Assembly (NCBI GenBank): GCA_044224515.1
Contig: JBGAKH010000004.1
Coordinates: 310,001-374,000, forward strand
Source: JBBATK01 sp044224515
Lineage (GTDB): Bacteria; Bacteroidota; Ignavibacteria; Kapaibacteriales; NICIL-2
Direction of reading: 5' to 3'
DNA length: 64,000 bases
Of this stretch, positions 19,402-28,773 are shown piece after piece. The position numbers and the translations under genes were made by a program. The notes beneath the pieces are model-generated. The model searched no databases. It worked only from the letters and a program-made list of their open reading frames with translations, and had not been told where the DNA came from. The number at the start of each line of letters is the position of its first letter. Position 1 is the stretch's first letter.

Positions 19402-20136
19402 ATGTCACTGTTGTCCTTACGAAATCCTCGGGTTGCTCTCCTCAGCGCTGTACTGATGCTCGTCGCGCTTGTAGTCCTGTGCGACAAGCTGATTATGCCC
19501 CTGATTGTACGGACGGCAAAAACCATCACTGTTCCAAACATTGTTGGAATGCCGAAGCAACAGGCAATTGACCTCTTGGAGTCTCAGGGATTGAAAGTGG
19601 AGAAGGTTGTCGAACAGTTCAACGAAAACGTTCAGCACGGCGTTGTGATCTCGCAACTTCCCTATCCCAATGCGCAAGTCAAGGAAGGACGACGGATCTA
19701 TTTAAGTGTAAGCAAAGGTTATGAAGTCATCACGATGCCGGACCTGAGTATGATGTCGCAACGTGAGGCACAGTTAGCACTCATCGGACTAGGATTGCAA
19801 GTAGGAACTATCAGCTATGACTTCCGAGATTCAATACCGGAATCGAGGGTCATTCGTCAATCCTACTTAGCCGGCATGAGCGTAAGCGGCGGAACCATTG
19901 TCAATTTGGTTCTCAGTAAGGACTCAAATGCCACTGTCATCGCACCGTCGTTAGAGCAACAAAGTCAAAGCGATGCAATGTGGACCATCCAGGAAATGGA
20001 GCTACAACTCGGCGAAGTATTTCAACAAGCAGACGGCACCTATGCACCGGGCACCGTGATTCGTCAGCAGCCTGCAGCCGGTTCTCGTTTGCATAAAGGT
20101 GCACGTATCGACATCTGGGTAGCCTCTCCTGAATAG
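19402..20136 (+). CDS. Membrane-anchored protein with three PASTA domains
   Basis: A bitopic membrane protein of 244 residues. The ATG at 19402 places a single membrane helix at about 12-36 after a short cytoplasmic tail. Three PASTA domains follow in the periplasm: TVPNIVGMPKQQAIDLLESQ (about 42 on), VITMPDLSMMSQREAQLAL (about 110 on) and a more divergent third ending in HKGARIDIWV. PASTA domains bind peptidoglycan stem peptides or mediate contacts in penicillin-binding proteins and Ser/Thr kinases. Here there is no kinase or transpeptidase domain, so it is likely a stand-alone peptidoglycan-associated or division-related protein. An upstream in-frame start at 19345 would add 19 unlikely residues. 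Confidence 0.82.
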   Translation: MSLLSLRNPRVALLSAVLMLVALVVLCDKLIMPLIVRTAKTITVPNIVGMPKQQAIDLLESQGLKVEKVVEQFNENVQHGVVISQLPYPNAQVKEGRRIYLSVSKGYEVITMPDLSMMSQREAQLALIGLGLQVGTISYDFRDSIPESRVIRQSYLAGMSVSGGTIVNLVLSKDSNATVIAPSLEQQSQSDAMWTIQEMELQLGEVFQQADGTYAPGTVIRQQPAAGSRLHKGARIDIWVASPE

Positions 20137-20227
20137 TTTTACTCTACCGGCGTTCGCCTTAATCGGTGTAGTATACGAACATAGACTGCGTCGCCTTCAA
20201 CCAAAGCTAACCCGGCTTGTCATGCCC

Positions 20228-20277
20228 AGTCTGTGCTAGTCTGTGCAAGTCTGTGCAAGTCTGTGCTAGACTGATGT
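20228..20277. repeat. Short tandem repeat, 10-bp unit
   Basis: Four head-to-tail copies of AGTCTGTGC(T/A) (20228-20267) are followed by a degenerate partial copy. The period is one helical turn. It lies between the convergent PASTA and DUF2723 genes, outside coding sequence, and may vary in copy number by replication slippage. Confidence 0.85.
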
Positions 20278-20418
20278 ACACTGGCAGGTGCGTAGGAATC
20301 TCCTCGAAGGTACCTCCATCTGCAAAACCGTCACACACCGTTTCGCGATGGAGCCCACTCTTCATAGTACTCCCAAGCGTACTCTTCTCTCTTCCATTGC
20401 ACTGCCGACAATGAAACG

Positions 20419-23400
20419 CTAGTGGACCTCCGGCGATGACAACTTAGCTTCCAGCTCGTTTGCTTTTGCTTCGAAGACCTGAAGAGCTTCGGCGAATTGT
20501 GGGTTGTTGGCGGCTCGCATTTTCAGGATATACTCTCGTACGATCTTCAGTGCTTCCGCATAGTTCTTTGAAGCTTCCTGCTCATCTGCATTGAGCTTAG
20601 CCAAGCGTAACTCATAGCCCTGCTCGTCACGACTCTCGATTCGATAACGCTGCAAAAGATCTCGAGCTTTCTGGTATTCGCCGCATACGGTATAGGCTTG
20701 CGAGGCTGTCAAAGCGGGGGGCATACGCTCCGTGAATTGTCGAAACACTGCTGCAAGGTATGGTTTGTCAACCAAGGTCTGACACTGCTCAGCTACACGC
20801 TTTGCCGAAGCAATGCTTTGACTTCGAGCTCCGCATCCCTCATAGATACTACTGATATCTTGTTGCAAGGCATAAGAGATCGGAAACAAATCTTGTGAGA
20901 TCACGGCGTTCATGGTATCCAATACCGCAACAGCTTTGGCTTTATCACCCTGGTTGAGTAAGATGTTGGCGAAGCGAATAAACATGGTTCGATAGTTATC
21001 GATGTAGCGTCGATGCGTTTCGTCGTAATAAACGTTCTTGTTCGCAAGGTTTCTAAACTTGAAGCCGTACTCGGGATTGGTGTTGTACTGGTCATCGTTT
21101 TTCAGCGACAACAAACATTTCGACATAATGGCGTTGTCGACGACTTCGCCCGGAGCGCCCATTTTGCGCGGACAAATGCGATAGGCCATTCCTTCCATAC
21201 GACAATACTCTCCTAGTCCACAATAGAGATCGGATGTTGGATATCCGCATGTCAGTGAGAAGTATAGTGGTCGCTCGAACTTCGTTTGCTTGATAAAATC
21301 AATGACCACCTGTTGGGATACCGAATAGGCAAACGACTTATCAGCCCTAGCATATCCGGTTGCCGTCCAATCAAACACTCGTCCTGTGGAATCCGGAGAA
21401 ATCTGATATTCCCTGCACACGGCATCCGATAAGGCAAAACGAACACGCTCAGCAGGTCCGTACTTTGTTGAAAGGGCTCCCTCGCTATATTCATCCACCG
21501 TCAATGATGCATTGTCGAAGGTCAGCGGCAGTTTCTTCGCTCCCCACGGTTCCAGATTTTTTAGATCATAAACGTACCACAGTGTACTTGCCAGACTCAT
21601 ATTGAGAATACGAATATCACGTCGTACTCCATACACATCCTGCAAACACCACAAAGGAAACGTGTCGTTATCTCCATTCGTCACTAGCACTGCATCTTTT
21701 TCACAGCTTTGGAGAATGTTGTAGGCATAGTCAAAGGGCACATAGTTCCCTGCTCTCGAGTGAATGAACCAGCCTTGTGCAGCCATATTTAGCGGCACCG
21801 CCAGCAGGCACACGATGACAACTGCAAGCTTTGTAAGGGAACTTTTCACTGAGCGTGCAGCGAGTTCTCCTAACTCCAAACAACCGATTGCGATCCATAA
21901 ACACCAGACCATGAACGCGCCGGTATAAAAGTAGTCTCGTTCTCGTGGTTGTGGCTCCTGTTGATTCTGAGCAAAGGCTGCCACGACCCCCATCACAAGA
22001 AACATAGACATCATGACCACTGCCAAGCGCCAATCGCGACGGAATTGCTGAATCATTCCGAACAATCCCAGTAGAAAGGGCAAGCCATAAAAGTTGATTG
22101 GAAAGTGCGAGGCATAACCATTTGCAAAATTCTGGAGCTCCAGGTACTTTGCTGCACCGGTCCAGGTCCAGGCTTCGGCATCTTGAACATCACTTGTGCG
22201 CCCAAAGAAATTCCATAACAGATAGCGCAAGAACATGTGATCCAGCTGATACGAAAACATGTAATTCCAGTCTGCAGCACTGCTCTTTACTGCAGCGTAG
22301 TCCGGCACACTATAACTCATGCCCGGCGAATGAATGGATTCGATGTGTTTATTTGGCGGCGGTGTATAGGGTCCGTACTTTTTGTAGGCTTCCACTTTAT
22401 CAGGATCACGTTCAAAACGTCTGGGGAACATCGGAGCATCTCCATACTGTTCACGTCCCAGATAAGAAATCAAAGAACGAAACGTCTTGGGTGCGTTCTC
22501 GTTCATGGGTGGAGCCGCGTTAGCACGAAGCAACGTTTGCGTGTAGGACGTATAGCCCAGGAACATTGATAAGAAACCGGCGCAGGCTAAACTCAGCAGC
22601 GGTCTCCGGGCTCGATGCCCGTACACTGCACCTGCAATAGCCGCGATGATCAGCAGTACACCCATAACGTGAACCGCTCCGGAATTCTCGACATAGTACT
22701 CGTGGGCCTCATTTTTCCACGGAAGGTTACCGGCTAAGAGTGCGGGGAAATACTTGACTATTCCGGGATACACCGTGGCAAACACCGCAAGAGTCAGTAG
22801 TCCCATCACGACTACACTTTTTATACTGAGCGTGTATTTCCTGAAAAATACCAGCAAACCAATGGAAAATATCGCCAATACGGCGAGCAAGTGCACACCG
22901 GTAGACAAACCAATCAGGTATGCAATCATGAGCAGATAGCGTTCATGACCTGCAGTATCAGCCTCCTCGTTCCAGCGAAGCATGAGGTACACAACAAGAG
23001 CTACGAAGAGCGACGACGACGCATAAACCTCACTTTCAACAGCATTAAACCAAAAGGTGTCACTCCAACAGAACGCAAGTGCGCCCACACAAGCCGCACC
23101 GTAGTACAATAGCCCTGAACTAAGATCATCTTCCCTCTTGGCTCGTAGAGATCGTATCAACATGATTCCAATCAAATAGCAGAGCCATATCGTAGCTGCG
23201 CTTGCGACGACCGAGACCATGTTGACGCGCACTGCGGGATCGCCAATATTGAGCATATGAAAGAGTTTTCCCACCATGAGGAACAATGGAGCTCCCGGGG
23301 GGTGCGGTACTTGTTGCTGTACTGCCGCAGCTGTAAACTCACCGCAGTCCCAAAAAGGCACAGTGGGCTGCACGCACAATGTATAGGTAAGCAAAGCAAC

Positions 23401-23451
23401 AACAAAGGTCACAGCACCAACGCTGTGTTTCAATGTACGCAGTGAATTCAT
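20419..23451 (-). CDS. DUF2723 family membrane protein (GT-C-like) with C-terminal helical repeats
   Basis: A large polytopic membrane protein of 1010 residues, starting at ATG 23451 (an in-frame start at 23517 adds a leader before the first membrane helix). The N-terminal region carries the conserved DUF2723 signature PFWDCGEFTAAAV and HPPGAPLF (about 30-60), with acidic residues placed as in GT-C glycosyltransferases that use polyprenyl-phosphate sugars. About a dozen hydrophobic segments run to about 590. The last 350 residues are soluble and look TPR-like. DUF2723 (TMEM260-type) proteins are widespread in Bacteroidota and proposed to be protein O-mannosyltransferase-like; a role in glycosylating exported proteins is inference. 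It is flanked by a convergent and a divergent gene, so it is monocistronic. Confidence 0.85.
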   Translation of the reverse strand: MNSLRTLKHSVGAVTFVVALLTYTLCVQPTVPFWDCGEFTAAAVQQQVPHPPGAPLFLMVGKLFHMLNIGDPAVRVNMVSVVASAATIWLCYLIGIMLIRSLRAKREDDLSSGLLYYGAACVGALAFCWSDTFWFNAVESEVYASSSLFVALVVYLMLRWNEEADTAGHERYLLMIAYLIGLSTGVHLLAVLAIFSIGLLVFFRKYTLSIKSVVVMGLLTLAVFATVYPGIVKYFPALLAGNLPWKNEAHEYYVENSGAVHVMGVLLIIAAIAGAVYGHRARRPLLSLACAGFLSMFLGYTSYTQTLLRANAAPPMNENAPKTFRSLISYLGREQYGDAPMFPRRFERDPDKVEAYKKYGPYTPPPNKHIESIHSPGMSYSVPDYAAVKSSAADWNYMFSYQLDHMFLRYLLWNFFGRTSDVQDAEAWTWTGAAKYLELQNFANGYASHFPINFYGLPFLLGLFGMIQQFRRDWRLAVVMMSMFLVMGVVAAFAQNQQEPQPRERDYFYTGAFMVWCLWIAIGCLELGELAARSVKSSLTKLAVVIVCLLAVPLNMAAQGWFIHSRAGNYVPFDYAYNILQSCEKDAVLVTNGDNDTFPLWCLQDVYGVRRDIRILNMSLASTLWYVYDLKNLEPWGAKKLPLTFDNASLTVDEYSEGALSTKYGPAERVRFALSDAVCREYQISPDSTGRVFDWTATGYARADKSFAYSVSQQVVIDFIKQTKFERPLYFSLTCGYPTSDLYCGLGEYCRMEGMAYRICPRKMGAPGEVVDNAIMSKCLLSLKNDDQYNTNPEYGFKFRNLANKNVYYDETHRRYIDNYRTMFIRFANILLNQGDKAKAVAVLDTMNAVISQDLFPISYALQQDISSIYEGCGARSQSIASAKRVAEQCQTLVDKPYLAAVFRQFTERMPPALTASQAYTVCGEYQKARDLLQRYRIESRDEQGYELRLAKLNADEQEASKNYAEALKIVREYILKMRAANNPQFAEALQVFEAKANELEAKLSSPEVH

Positions 23452-23559
23452 AGTCTGTTTTGGTTGAGTAGAGCACAATAATCTACGAATGAAACTGAGT
23501 GTGGGCAAAGCCTGCAATGCATAGTTTCGCTAAAAGATGTCAACAATTCTCAGCAAAAC

Positions 23560-24546
23560 GTGAAGACTTCAGTAGTGTATCGCTCCGATGCCTTAAGCTC
23601 TTCCAAAAGAGTCAATTTTTGTACCTGCACGATCAGAGCACGTGTCCTTTCGGCGAGTGTTGTAGTTCTCGGCCTCATTGCTTCCTTGCACGTCTTGACT
23701 CCCTTTCTTCATGCGGCCGCTTCGCGGTCCGCCACTTCGAAAGCACCCCTCCTCCCTCAATCTTCTACCTTGAGCAAATCACCAAGCGAACAAACGATTC
23801 CCAACGACAGTACTCAATTTGAGATGCTACGTCGGGCCTATCCCGAACAGGCTCTTCGATTCCAGCGCGACAAAAGCGGCTCCTACCTTGTTTTTCGATC
23901 CGGAGCCAAAGTTGCAATGGGAAGATGTCGCTCAATGCTTGCACTTCGGGAAGAGTGGTACGACTCATGCAGCGTTTGTGATCAACTGCAACGTCCATAC
24001 ACTGCCGGACCGTTGCACGGACAACTTGATGACGCAGGCCGCGCTCGCTGTGAAGAATTTTTTGAAGCCATGTATGGCTCGAGTGCCGAACTGGTACGTT
24101 CGAAGTGCACAACCATTGAGTGGCCGGGTGGACGTCGTCTCGTGATAAGTCGTGTGAACAGCGTTGATGTGCACCTCCGATCTGTCTTGGAAGAGATTCG
24201 TCAAAGAGACACCTCGCTGCTCAAATTCCTACGTAATCCGGGTGGAAGTTTTGTTTGGCGAAGCGTGGCTGGAACTAAGCGTCGATCAGCTCACTCGTAT
24301 GGCATAGCGATAGACATCAATGTCGGGTACTCGGATTACTGGAGGTATCACCCTTCACAGGCATCCGTGACTCGTAGTACCGCCTCGATTTCAACATCTC
24401 TCTACAAGAACCGTATTCCCCATGCGATCGTCGAATGCTTTGAGAAACATGGCTTTATCTGGGGTGGTAAATGGGAACACTTTGATTCGATGCACTTCGA
24501 GTATCGCCCCGAACTCTGCACACCACGCTGTAGCTGCCCTCGTTAG
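23560..24546 (+). CDS. Membrane-anchored M15 family (VanY-like) peptidoglycan peptidase
   Basis: A probable periplasmic zinc peptidase acting on peptidoglycan stem peptides. It has 328 residues from a GTG start. An N-terminal hydrophobic segment (about 28-52) serves as signal or anchor. The C-terminal catalytic domain shows the LAS zinc-site pattern: AHSYGIAIDIN (His-x6-Asp) near 247-256 and WEHFDSMHFEYRPE near 307-320, supplying the second His and catalytic acid. The domain is closest to D-Ala-D-Ala carboxypeptidase / L-Ala-D-Glu peptidase types; which bond is cut is unknown. It is divergently transcribed from the DUF2723 gene. The start is uncertain because no ribosome site is visible. Confidence 0.8.
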   Translation: MKTSVVYRSDALSSSKRVNFCTCTIRARVLSASVVVLGLIASLHVLTPFLHAAASRSATSKAPLLPQSSTLSKSPSEQTIPNDSTQFEMLRRAYPEQALRFQRDKSGSYLVFRSGAKVAMGRCRSMLALREEWYDSCSVCDQLQRPYTAGPLHGQLDDAGRARCEEFFEAMYGSSAELVRSKCTTIEWPGGRRLVISRVNSVDVHLRSVLEEIRQRDTSLLKFLRNPGGSFVWRSVAGTKRRSAHSYGIAIDINVGYSDYWRYHPSQASVTRSTASISTSLYKNRIPHAIVECFEKHGFIWGGKWEHFDSMHFEYRPELCTPRCSCPR

Positions 24547-24550
24547 TTCG

Positions 24551-24569
24551 CGCAGCGCGTAGCGCTGCG
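24551..24569 (+). terminator. Short GC-rich hairpin after the M15 gene
   Basis: CGCAGCGC and GCGCTGCG (8 bp, perfect) flank a 3-nt loop, 4 bp after the stop codon. No T tract follows, so it is a weak terminator candidate or a 3'-end stabiliser. Confidence 0.4.
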
Positions 24570-24665
24570 TCGTATATCAAACCACCCCTTTTCGTGAGTC
24601 TCAATTGCCTACCTTGGGTCTTTTGTGCTAAACGCATATTTTGCAGTGAAGCACTGAAGGTATCT

Positions 24666-25931
24666 ATGTTTAATCGACTTGTACGATTTGTTAAACAGCC
24701 TGTTGGCTATGTGAGCTTGGGACTCATTCTTGCCGCGGGACTGTGGTTTTTCATGCGAAGCACAACTGTCTCGGCCAAGGATATACTGGTGCCCGTGAAG
24801 CGAGGTCAATTCAAGGTGTCGGTGAGTGTAAGCGGTGAACTGCAGGCACGAAATTCAATCGAGATTCATGGACCCGAAGGTGCTCGTGCGGAAGGGATTT
24901 GGCAGCTAAAAATCGACAAACTCATCCCTGAGGGAACTGTAGTCAAGGAAGGTGACTGGGTAGCGGATTTAGATCGAACCGAGGTAGCTTCTAAGCTCAA
25001 AGAGGCCGAACTGGCGATGCAAAAAGCTGAAGCTCAGTATACGCAGACATCGCTCGACTCGAGTCTCACGCTCTCGGCTGCGCGCGATGACATTACGAAC
25101 ATGCGTTCCACCTTGGAAGAGACAAAGTTACAGCTCGATCAATCTGCCTATGAGCCCCCGGCTATAAAGCGACACACTGAGCTCGAGTATCAAAGTGCGG
25201 AACGACGCCTTCAACAGAGTATCAGCAGCTATCAGACGAAGCTCAAGCAGGCTGTCGCCCGTATGTCGCAGGCATCCGCTGATCTGCAAAAAGAGAGACA
25301 ACGCATGGAGTCTCTCAATTCGCTCTTTGGCAAGCTCAGCGTTACTGCACCTGCAAACGGAATGGTGATTTATGCTCGAGAGTGGAATGGACGAAAGAAA
25401 ACTGTGGGTACACAAATATCCGGCTGGGATCCGACTGTTGCAACCTTACCGGATTTGAGTCAGATGCTTAGTGTTTGCTACGTAAACGAAGTTGACATTC
25501 AGAAGGTTCGCAAAGGCCAGTATGTTGAAATTGGCTTGGATGCCGATCCTGCAAAGCGGTTGCAAGGAAGCATTTTTGAGGTGGCCAATATTGGTGAGCA
25601 GCGGCCCAACTCCGACTCAAAAGTCTTTGAGGTACGAATCCAGATCTCGCAGGTGGATACTCTTCTTCGTCCGGCTATGACGACCTCGAACCATATTCTG
25701 GTGTCGCAGATTAACGACGCTCTGTCGCTTCCGCTAGAATGTTTGCATAATGAGAATGGAAAGAGTTATGTTTACACACGTCGCTCCTCCTCCACTGTAA
25801 AGCAGGAGGTCCGCATAGGAGCAATGAACGACAATGAGGTGCAGATTCTCGCCGGCTTGAATCAAGGTGATCAGGCATATTTGTCTCCTCCTCAAAACGC
25901 TTCCACAGCGTCTCTCGCACCGTTACCCTGA
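24666..25931 (+). CDS. HlyD/MacA-family efflux periplasmic adaptor
   Basis: A membrane-fusion protein linking an inner-membrane ABC permease to an outer-membrane channel. From ATG 24666 it has 421 residues, with one membrane helix (about 14-32). It has a beta-barrel/lipoyl half (VSVSGELQARNSIEIHGPEG, about 53-72), a coiled-coil hairpin of about 100 residues (about 110-225), the second lipoyl half (LSVTAPANGMVIYA) and a C-terminal barrel (VRIGAMNDNEVQILAGLNQGD). It is 30 bp ahead of a MacB-like permease and upstream of a TolC-like gene, so it forms a tripartite pump. Substrate unknown. Confidence 0.9.
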   Translation: MFNRLVRFVKQPVGYVSLGLILAAGLWFFMRSTTVSAKDILVPVKRGQFKVSVSVSGELQARNSIEIHGPEGARAEGIWQLKIDKLIPEGTVVKEGDWVADLDRTEVASKLKEAELAMQKAEAQYTQTSLDSSLTLSAARDDITNMRSTLEETKLQLDQSAYEPPAIKRHTELEYQSAERRLQQSISSYQTKLKQAVARMSQASADLQKERQRMESLNSLFGKLSVTAPANGMVIYAREWNGRKKTVGTQISGWDPTVATLPDLSQMLSVCYVNEVDIQKVRKGQYVEIGLDADPAKRLQGSIFEVANIGEQRPNSDSKVFEVRIQISQVDTLLRPAMTTSNHILVSQINDALSLPLECLHNENGKSYVYTRRSSSTVKQEVRIGAMNDNEVQILAGLNQGDQAYLSPPQNASTASLAPLP

Positions 25932-25961
25932 GTCTCACCGTTAACTTCATGGAAGCACTCT

Positions 25962-27293
25962 ATGCATGTGCTCACGAACATTGCCATTGCCGCTGAAGCG
26001 CTGCGTCACAACAAATTGCGGACTCTGCTGACCTCGCTGGGCATCATTTTTGGCGTCGCTTCCGTTATCGCCATGCTGAGCGTTGGAAAAGGTGCGGAAC
26101 GCGAGATACTCGAGCAGATGAAAGCTCTTGGCACGAACAACGTTATAATCAAGGCCCTCGTCGATCAGAAAAAGAATCCTGACCTTCAAGAGACCACTGA
26201 AAAGAAAAAGACTAAATGGTCACCCGGTCTCAATATCACAGACATGAACGCTATTACAGATGTGATACCGGGTGTGCGAAGCGTTTCACCTGAAATCATC
26301 ATTGAATGTCTTGCAGTACACGAAGACAAAAAGCGCACGCTCAAACTTGTTGGAATTGACAGCTCGAATATCGGAAGCACGGAGACAGGTTTGCGGCTAG
26401 GTTCAATGTTTCAGACCCATCATGTTGTCAACGGTGCAGCCGTATGTGTGATAGGCTCCGGCGTCCAAACAAAACTGTTTGCAAACAAGAACCCCATAAA
26501 CAGTCAAATCAAATGCGGGGACCTTTGGCTAACGATAGTCGGTGTGTTTCAGGAGCGCAGTCTGAGTGAAAAGACCTTAGAGCATCTTGGCATTCGAGAC
26601 CAAAATTATGACGTCTATGCGCCTTATACTACAGTCTTACGTCGCTTTCGCAATCGAGCACTTTTGACAAAACGCATGATCAACGAAGCAGCTCGTGAGG
26701 ATGAAGATGAGAAAAAAGAACAGAGCGATGAAGAGAAGAATCCTCACCAAGTCGATCGCTTGATTGTTCAGCTCCATAATTCAGAGCAAAGTCAAGCCGT
26801 TGCAGAAGTTGTGGGTCGGCTCTTAGCGCGTCGACACAATGGTGTCGTTGACTTTGAGATTATCGTTCCTGAGCTGCTCCTGCGACAAGAACAGCGAACA
26901 AAGGACATTTTCAACTTTGTGTTAGGAGCGATAGCAGGAATTTCACTCATCGTGGGCGGTATCGGCATTATGAATATCATGCTAGCGTCTGTACTCGAGC
27001 GCACAAAGGAGATCGGTATTCGTCGTGCAATCGGTGCAAGAAAGAGAGATATCGTGATTCAATTTCTCAGTGAGACCGTTGCATTGAGTCTCGGTGGTGG
27101 TATTGCAGGCATCATTGTCGGACTTGCCCTCAGCAGCGCAATACAGCGCTTCGCAGGTATCACAACAGTTGTGAGCATTCTCTCGATCATCATATCCTTC
27201 ACTGTCGCTGCCGCTATTGGTCTTGCCGCAGGCATCATTCCTGCACGCAGAGCGGCATATATGGACCCCATCACAGCATTACGATATGAGTAA
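25962..27293 (+). CDS. MacB/FtsX-type ABC transporter permease
   Basis: Inner-membrane permease of a MacAB-like mechanotransmission ABC system. It has 443 residues. The first membrane helix is at about 17-42 (LRTLLTSLGIIFGVASVIAML). A large periplasmic MacB_PCD domain follows, then three C-terminal membrane helices (about 315-440) with the FtsX signature ERTKEIGIRRAIGARKRDI. A highly charged insert (EDEDEKKEQSDEEKN) sits at about 245-260. The protein has no ATPase domain and no ATPase gene adjoins it, unlike fused MacB; the energising subunit must be encoded elsewhere. The downstream outer-membrane gene overlaps its stop codon. Confidence 0.9.
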   Translation: MHVLTNIAIAAEALRHNKLRTLLTSLGIIFGVASVIAMLSVGKGAEREILEQMKALGTNNVIIKALVDQKKNPDLQETTEKKKTKWSPGLNITDMNAITDVIPGVRSVSPEIIIECLAVHEDKKRTLKLVGIDSSNIGSTETGLRLGSMFQTHHVVNGAAVCVIGSGVQTKLFANKNPINSQIKCGDLWLTIVGVFQERSLSEKTLEHLGIRDQNYDVYAPYTTVLRRFRNRALLTKRMINEAAREDEDEKKEQSDEEKNPHQVDRLIVQLHNSEQSQAVAEVVGRLLARRHNGVVDFEIIVPELLLRQEQRTKDIFNFVLGAIAGISLIVGGIGIMNIMLASVLERTKEIGIRRAIGARKRDIVIQFLSETVALSLGGGIAGIIVGLALSSAIQRFAGITTVVSILSIIISFTVAAAIGLAAGIIPARRAAYMDPITALRYE

Positions 27294-28773
27294 GATGAAA
27301 AGCAGATTGGCCTTGAGCGGAATAGTATCACTTCTTGTCTCACAAAGCGCCTTTAGCGCCATCAAAATAGATACTCTTCGCTTGAACCTGCAGGAGTGTA
27401 TTTCGCGAGCCAAACGTGATGGAGTTGCTGCTCGAGCACTACGTTTCGAATTCGCTTCACAGCAAGCTGAATATTCAGCCTCGCGTGCAGAGTACTTACC
27501 TCACGTTTCCCTTGAAGCATCTCTTCCGGGCTACAGCAGAGCCATTGTACCTGTTCTTCAGCCTGACGGCACGTACCTGAATCTCGAGCAGGCGCAAATG
27601 TATTCTGCCGCGTCGCTAAATCTCTCGCAAAAGATACCTTTCAGTGGAGGCGAAGTAAGCCTTAGCTCTGAGTTGAACAATCGATCGAACCTGGTTGGTC
27701 TACGAGAGCAGAATTGGAATGCAACCCCCTTCTCTATCAACCTACGCCAACCCGTAAACGGATTCAACGCCTATAGTTATGAAATGCGCATTGCAGAACT
27801 GAGAATGGAGCAGCATCGTCGTGCATTTATTGAACAGATGGAGGGTCTGGCCACACAGGCTGCTACACGTTTTTTTGATTATTATATCGCGTCGATGAAC
27901 GAGGAAAACGCGCTCAAGAATATCGAGCTGAACGACTCAATTCATGTTCTGGCTAAGGGACGTTACAACGTCGGAAAGATCGCCGAAAACGATCTACTAC
28001 AAAATGAGCTTGCAGTTCTGAGTGCACGCAATGAGTTTCAGCGTGCGGTACGGACACGAGAACGCAGTCTGGCGGCTCTACAACTCGTTGTAGGGGTTCC
28101 AACTGAAACCTATATCATCGTTAGCACACCTCCGCCTGCCATCACGGTAGACCTCGACGTACTTCGCGTTGCGGAGTTGGCGTTGCAGCATAGGTCCGAG
28201 ACGCCGCTCTATGAGGTAGAAGAGACAATAGCCGAGCGATCGTTGCATCAAGCCAAAGTCAACAATCGATTCAACGCCACCTTAAGTGCTAGCTACGGGC
28301 TCAATCAGAGCGCTTCGACAATAGGCTCGGCATATCGCACTTTGTTGGAGCAAGATCGCTTCAGCTTCAATGTCGAACTTCCTCTTTTGAACTGGGGTCG
28401 CAGTTCGTCACTCGTCGAATCGGCGACTGCAGACTATCAGCGAAACCGATGGAACAATATGTATCGTCTGCAACAGTTGCGCCAGAGCATCGAGTTCGAT
28501 CTCCGTGACTTTCTGCAGCTCGCTGACTTACTTACTGTAGCCGATCGCTCACAGACAATCGCAGCCAGACGTTACGAAGTTGCACGGAACCGATACATTA
28601 TCGGCAAAATCGAAACCACAGAGTTGATGTTGGCACAGCGCGAGAAAGACGAAGCAAGAAGAGGATATTTCGCTGCTCTACGTGATTACTGGGTATCCTA
28701 CTATGCACTTCGCCAAAACACGCTCTACGATGTTCAGCTTCAACGAAGTATTGAGCTACGAGACGAAGAGTAA
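27286..28773 (+). CDS. TolC-family outer-membrane efflux channel
   Basis: Outer-membrane exit duct for the adaptor/permease pair upstream. It has 495 residues from ATG 27286, which overlaps the end of the permease gene; ATG 27295 is equally possible. A signal peptide ends near QSAFSA. The body shows the two OEP repeats with long heptad-rich helices: LNLQECISRAKRDGVAARAL (first repeat) and IETTELMLAQREKDEARRGY (second repeat). Beta-strand segments for the barrel lie between them. It is the last gene before the large minus-strand respiratory operon and is convergent with it. Confidence 0.9.
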   Translation: MSKMKSRLALSGIVSLLVSQSAFSAIKIDTLRLNLQECISRAKRDGVAARALRFEFASQQAEYSASRAEYLPHVSLEASLPGYSRAIVPVLQPDGTYLNLEQAQMYSAASLNLSQKIPFSGGEVSLSSELNNRSNLVGLREQNWNATPFSINLRQPVNGFNAYSYEMRIAELRMEQHRRAFIEQMEGLATQAATRFFDYYIASMNEENALKNIELNDSIHVLAKGRYNVGKIAENDLLQNELAVLSARNEFQRAVRTRERSLAALQLVVGVPTETYIIVSTPPPAITVDLDVLRVAELALQHRSETPLYEVEETIAERSLHQAKVNNRFNATLSASYGLNQSASTIGSAYRTLLEQDRFSFNVELPLLNWGRSSSLVESATADYQRNRWNNMYRLQQLRQSIEFDLRDFLQLADLLTVADRSQTIAARRYEVARNRYIIGKIETTELMLAQREKDEARRGYFAALRDYWVSYYALRQNTLYDVQLQRSIELRDEE

